Of a stretch of 17,541 bases of DNA, positions 15,638 through 17,541 are shown one piece after another (positions within the stretch are counted from its first letter, which is position 1; every line of letters starts with the position of its first letter). The stretch lies in the NCBI GenBank assembly GCA_026387965.1, contig JAPLKR010000039.1, positions 1-17,541 of the forward strand, read 5' to 3'. The stretch is from Fusobacteriota bacterium. Its GTDB lineage: Bacteria > Fusobacteriota > Fusobacteriia > JAPLKR01. A program made the translations under genes and the position numbers. The notes beneath the pieces are model-generated. The model worked only from the letters and a program-made list of their open reading frames with translations. It ran no database searches and had not been told where the DNA came from.

Positions 15638-15666
15638 TTGAAATTACATCTATATAATGATATAAT
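15638..15666 (+). promoter_or_regulatory. Promoter of the PPi-phosphofructokinase gene
   Basis: TTGAAA (15638-15643), 17 bases, TATAAT (15661-15666). The predicted start near 15673 means the ATG at 15671 cannot be the start codon. It gives a 5' UTR of about 70 bases before the GTG at 15743. A second TATAAT at 15653-15658 is only 9 bases from the -35 and is not usable with it. Confidence 0.82.
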
Positions 15667-15742
15667 ATAGATGCGAAATTGGTATTTGCACCAACATAAT
15701 AAGTCAAGTTTTAAAAAATTATATTTTAAAGGAGTATTAAAA

Positions 15743-17404
15743 GTGAAAAAAGAAATTACAAGTTTACAAAAAGCTCGTTATGCCTACAAACCAAAGCTAC
15801 CTACAGCGCTTCAAAATGGAGCTCATGTTGCCATTACTGTTGGAGATAAAACTACTTCAGTAGCTGACAGTGACAAAATTCATGAACTTTTTCCCGCTAC
15901 TTATGGAGCCCCTACGTTAACATTCACTAAAGGAGATGCTAAAACAACATCACCTATAAATGTTGGTGTTATCCTATCTGGTGGCCAAGCGCCTGGTGGT
16001 CACAATGTTATTTCTGGAATTTTTGACGGTATCAAATCAATTCACCCTGAATCTAAACTATTCGGATTTCTTGGTGGTCCAAGCGGTGTGATTGAAAATA
16101 AATATATCGAACTTACGTTAGACATTATCGATGCCTACAGAAATACAGGGGGATTCGATATCATCCAATCAGGAAGAACAAAACTTGAAACAGTTGAACA
16201 TTTCGATGCAACAGCTTCAAATTGTAAAGCACTCGGTATCAAAGCTCTAGTAATCATTGGTGGAGATGACTCAAATACAAATGCTGCATTGCTTGCTGAG
16301 TATTTTGCTGATACTAATAAAGGGGTTAATGTTATTGGATGTCCAAAAACCATCGATGGAGATTTAAAAAACGAGCATATCGAAACATCGTTCGGATTTG
16401 ATACCGCATGTAAAGTATACTCAAATATGATTGGAAATATTCAAAGAGATGCAATGTCTGCTCAAAAATACTGGCATTTTGTAAAATTAATGGGACGTTC
16501 TGCTTCTCACATTGGTTTGGAGTGTGCACTTCAAACTCAACCGAATATCACACTTATTTCTGAAGAAGTAGAAGCCAATCAAATGCAACTTAAAGATGTT
16601 GTTAACCACATGGCAGACATCATCGTTAAGAGAGCTGAAAAGAAAATGAACTTTGGAATCGCTCTTATTCCTGAAGGCCTTGTTGAATTTATCCCAGAAT
16701 TTAAAATTCTTATTCAAGAGTTAAACGATATCCTCGCACATCACGAAGTGGCTTTCCAAGATTTAAGAAGCTACGATGAGCAAAAAATGTTCTTAAACAA
16801 ACACCTTACAGAGCACTCATCTTACCTATTTAACATGCTTCCAGTAGGTATTCAAACTCAGCTTATTCTTGAGAGAGATCCACACGGAAACGTTCCGGTA
16901 TCTATGATTGAAACTGAAAAACTACTTATCGAACTTATTAAAGTAAGACTTGAAGAGTTAAAAGAAGAAGGGAAGTATAACGGCAAATTCTCGGCAATTA
17001 ATCACTTCTTCGGATACGAAGGACGATGTGCTGCTCCTTCTAACTTTGATGCAGACTATTGTTACAGCTTAGGATTTAATGCCGCGGCATTAATTGGAGC
17101 TGGGAAAACGGGATATATGTCATCTATTAGAAATATTTCTAAACCTCAAAATGCATGGATCGCTGGTGGAATTCCAATCACTATGATGATGAATGTTGAA
17201 AGACGTCATGGTCATGACAAACCAGTTATCAGAAAAGCACTTGTTGAACTAGATGGTGCACCATTTAAATACTTTGCAAACTTAAGAGCTGAATGGGCTA
17301 TTGGTAATCACTACTTATATGCAGGACCAATTCAATACTTCGGCCCTGCTGAAGTCGCAGATATTGTTACTAGAACGCTTGAATTAGAGCAAGCGGGGAA
17401 ATAA
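15743..17404 (+). CDS. pfp: Pyrophosphate-dependent 6-phosphofructokinase (long, PFP-beta-like)
   Basis: Catalyses reversible phosphorylation of fructose 6-phosphate with pyrophosphate in cytoplasmic glycolysis or gluconeogenesis. From GTG 15743-15745, which has AAAGGAG 8 bases upstream, it has 553 residues, matching the long plant-, spirochaete- and Bacteroidetes-type enzymes. Motifs: GGQAPGGHN at 80-88, GGDDSNTNA from 173, PKTIDGDL at 201-208 (the Lys and the GGDD Asp mark PPi rather than ATP use), GFDTA at 218-222, MGRSASHIGLE from 250 and ALIPEGLVEFIP further on. The frame is open 24 codons upstream to an ATG at 15671, but that codon lies at the predicted transcription start. It is divergent from the str operon, with a shared upstream inverted repeat, and ends in its own terminator. 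Confidence 0.95.
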   Translation: MKKEITSLQKARYAYKPKLPTALQNGAHVAITVGDKTTSVADSDKIHELFPATYGAPTLTFTKGDAKTTSPINVGVILSGGQAPGGHNVISGIFDGIKSIHPESKLFGFLGGPSGVIENKYIELTLDIIDAYRNTGGFDIIQSGRTKLETVEHFDATASNCKALGIKALVIIGGDDSNTNAALLAEYFADTNKGVNVIGCPKTIDGDLKNEHIETSFGFDTACKVYSNMIGNIQRDAMSAQKYWHFVKLMGRSASHIGLECALQTQPNITLISEEVEANQMQLKDVVNHMADIIVKRAEKKMNFGIALIPEGLVEFIPEFKILIQELNDILAHHEVAFQDLRSYDEQKMFLNKHLTEHSSYLFNMLPVGIQTQLILERDPHGNVPVSMIETEKLLIELIKVRLEELKEEGKYNGKFSAINHFFGYEGRCAAPSNFDADYCYSLGFNAAALIGAGKTGYMSSIRNISKPQNAWIAGGIPITMMMNVERRHGHDKPVIRKALVELDGAPFKYFANLRAEWAIGNHYLYAGPIQYFGPAEVADIVTRTLELEQAGK

Positions 17405-17441
17405 AATAATAAGGAGAGTCGGCGACTCTCCTTATTATTTT
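17403..17441 (+). terminator. Strong intrinsic terminator of the phosphofructokinase gene
   Basis: AAAATAATAAGGAGAGTC (17403-17420) and its perfect complement (17424-17441) form an 18-bp stem with a GGC loop. The second arm ends in TTATTATTTT and is followed by TATATAT. The first arm overlaps the TAA stop. The flanking A and T tracts make it bidirectional in principle. The remaining bases to 17541 show no gene. Confidence 0.92.
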
Positions 17442-17541
17442 ATATATCAATGCACACTTAACTTTCGTTGCTGAATCATTCACTATTTTAAAAATCAAGA
17501 AAATGACTGCCGATTGTGAATATTATATCTTGACTATAACA

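Noticed and set aside
15671-15742. N-terminal extension of the phosphofructokinase from ATG 15671
   Set aside because: The ATG coincides with the predicted transcription start and lacks a ribosome binding site. GTG 15743 has AAAGGAG at good spacing and gives the family length.

Overview
This AT-rich window is almost entirely one long translation locus on the minus strand. It has a divergent glycolytic gene at the right edge and the start of a secreted-protein gene at the left edge. The organism is a low-GC bacterium. From memory of the families, EF-Tu and EF-G look closest to Fusobacteriota, while the zinc-type S14 tail and the long PPi-dependent phosphofructokinase recall spirochaetes. I cannot settle the phylum without a search. 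Nearly every gene has a clear GGAGG-type ribosome binding site. About a third of the genes start with GTG or TTG.

Layout, read along the minus strand (right to left): promoter and leader with an attenuator-like hairpin (15482-15590), then the str genes rpsL, rpsG, fusA, tuf. A short spacer with a 9-bp hairpin follows, then rpsJ. Next come a spacer with a perfect-consensus internal promoter and the rest of the S10/spc clusters: rplC, rplD, rplW, rplB, rpsS, rplV, rpsC, rplP, rpmC, rpsQ, rplN, rplX, rplE, rpsZ, rpsH, rplF, rplR, rpsE, rpmD, rplO. Last is secY, followed within one base of its stop codon by a strong intrinsic terminator (about 865-904). Together these encode S12, S7, both elongation factors, S10, L3 to L15 and the Sec channel, in the conserved bacterial order. 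The adk/map/infA or rpmJ/rpsM/rpsK/rpoA genes that often follow secY are absent.

The most striking observation is that secY is broken. The first 244 codons (TM1-TM6) run to the conserved ERRIP motif and hit a stop one codon later. The remainder (TM8-TM10) continues in another frame, and about 50 residues that should hold the C5 loop and TM7 are missing. This is either an assembly or sequencing deletion, or a real loss that demands another SecY elsewhere.

To the right, a PPi-dependent 6-phosphofructokinase gene (15743-17404, plus strand) is transcribed divergently from rpsL. Between the two promoters lies a 12-bp perfect inverted repeat that could serve both. The gene ends in an 18-bp-stem terminator. 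To the left, 301-864 is non-coding apart from the terminator side and a strong minus-strand promoter that drives the truncated signal-peptide gene at 1-286. I see no tRNA, rRNA, CRISPR, insertion sequence or phage features, and no obviously novel multi-gene system.
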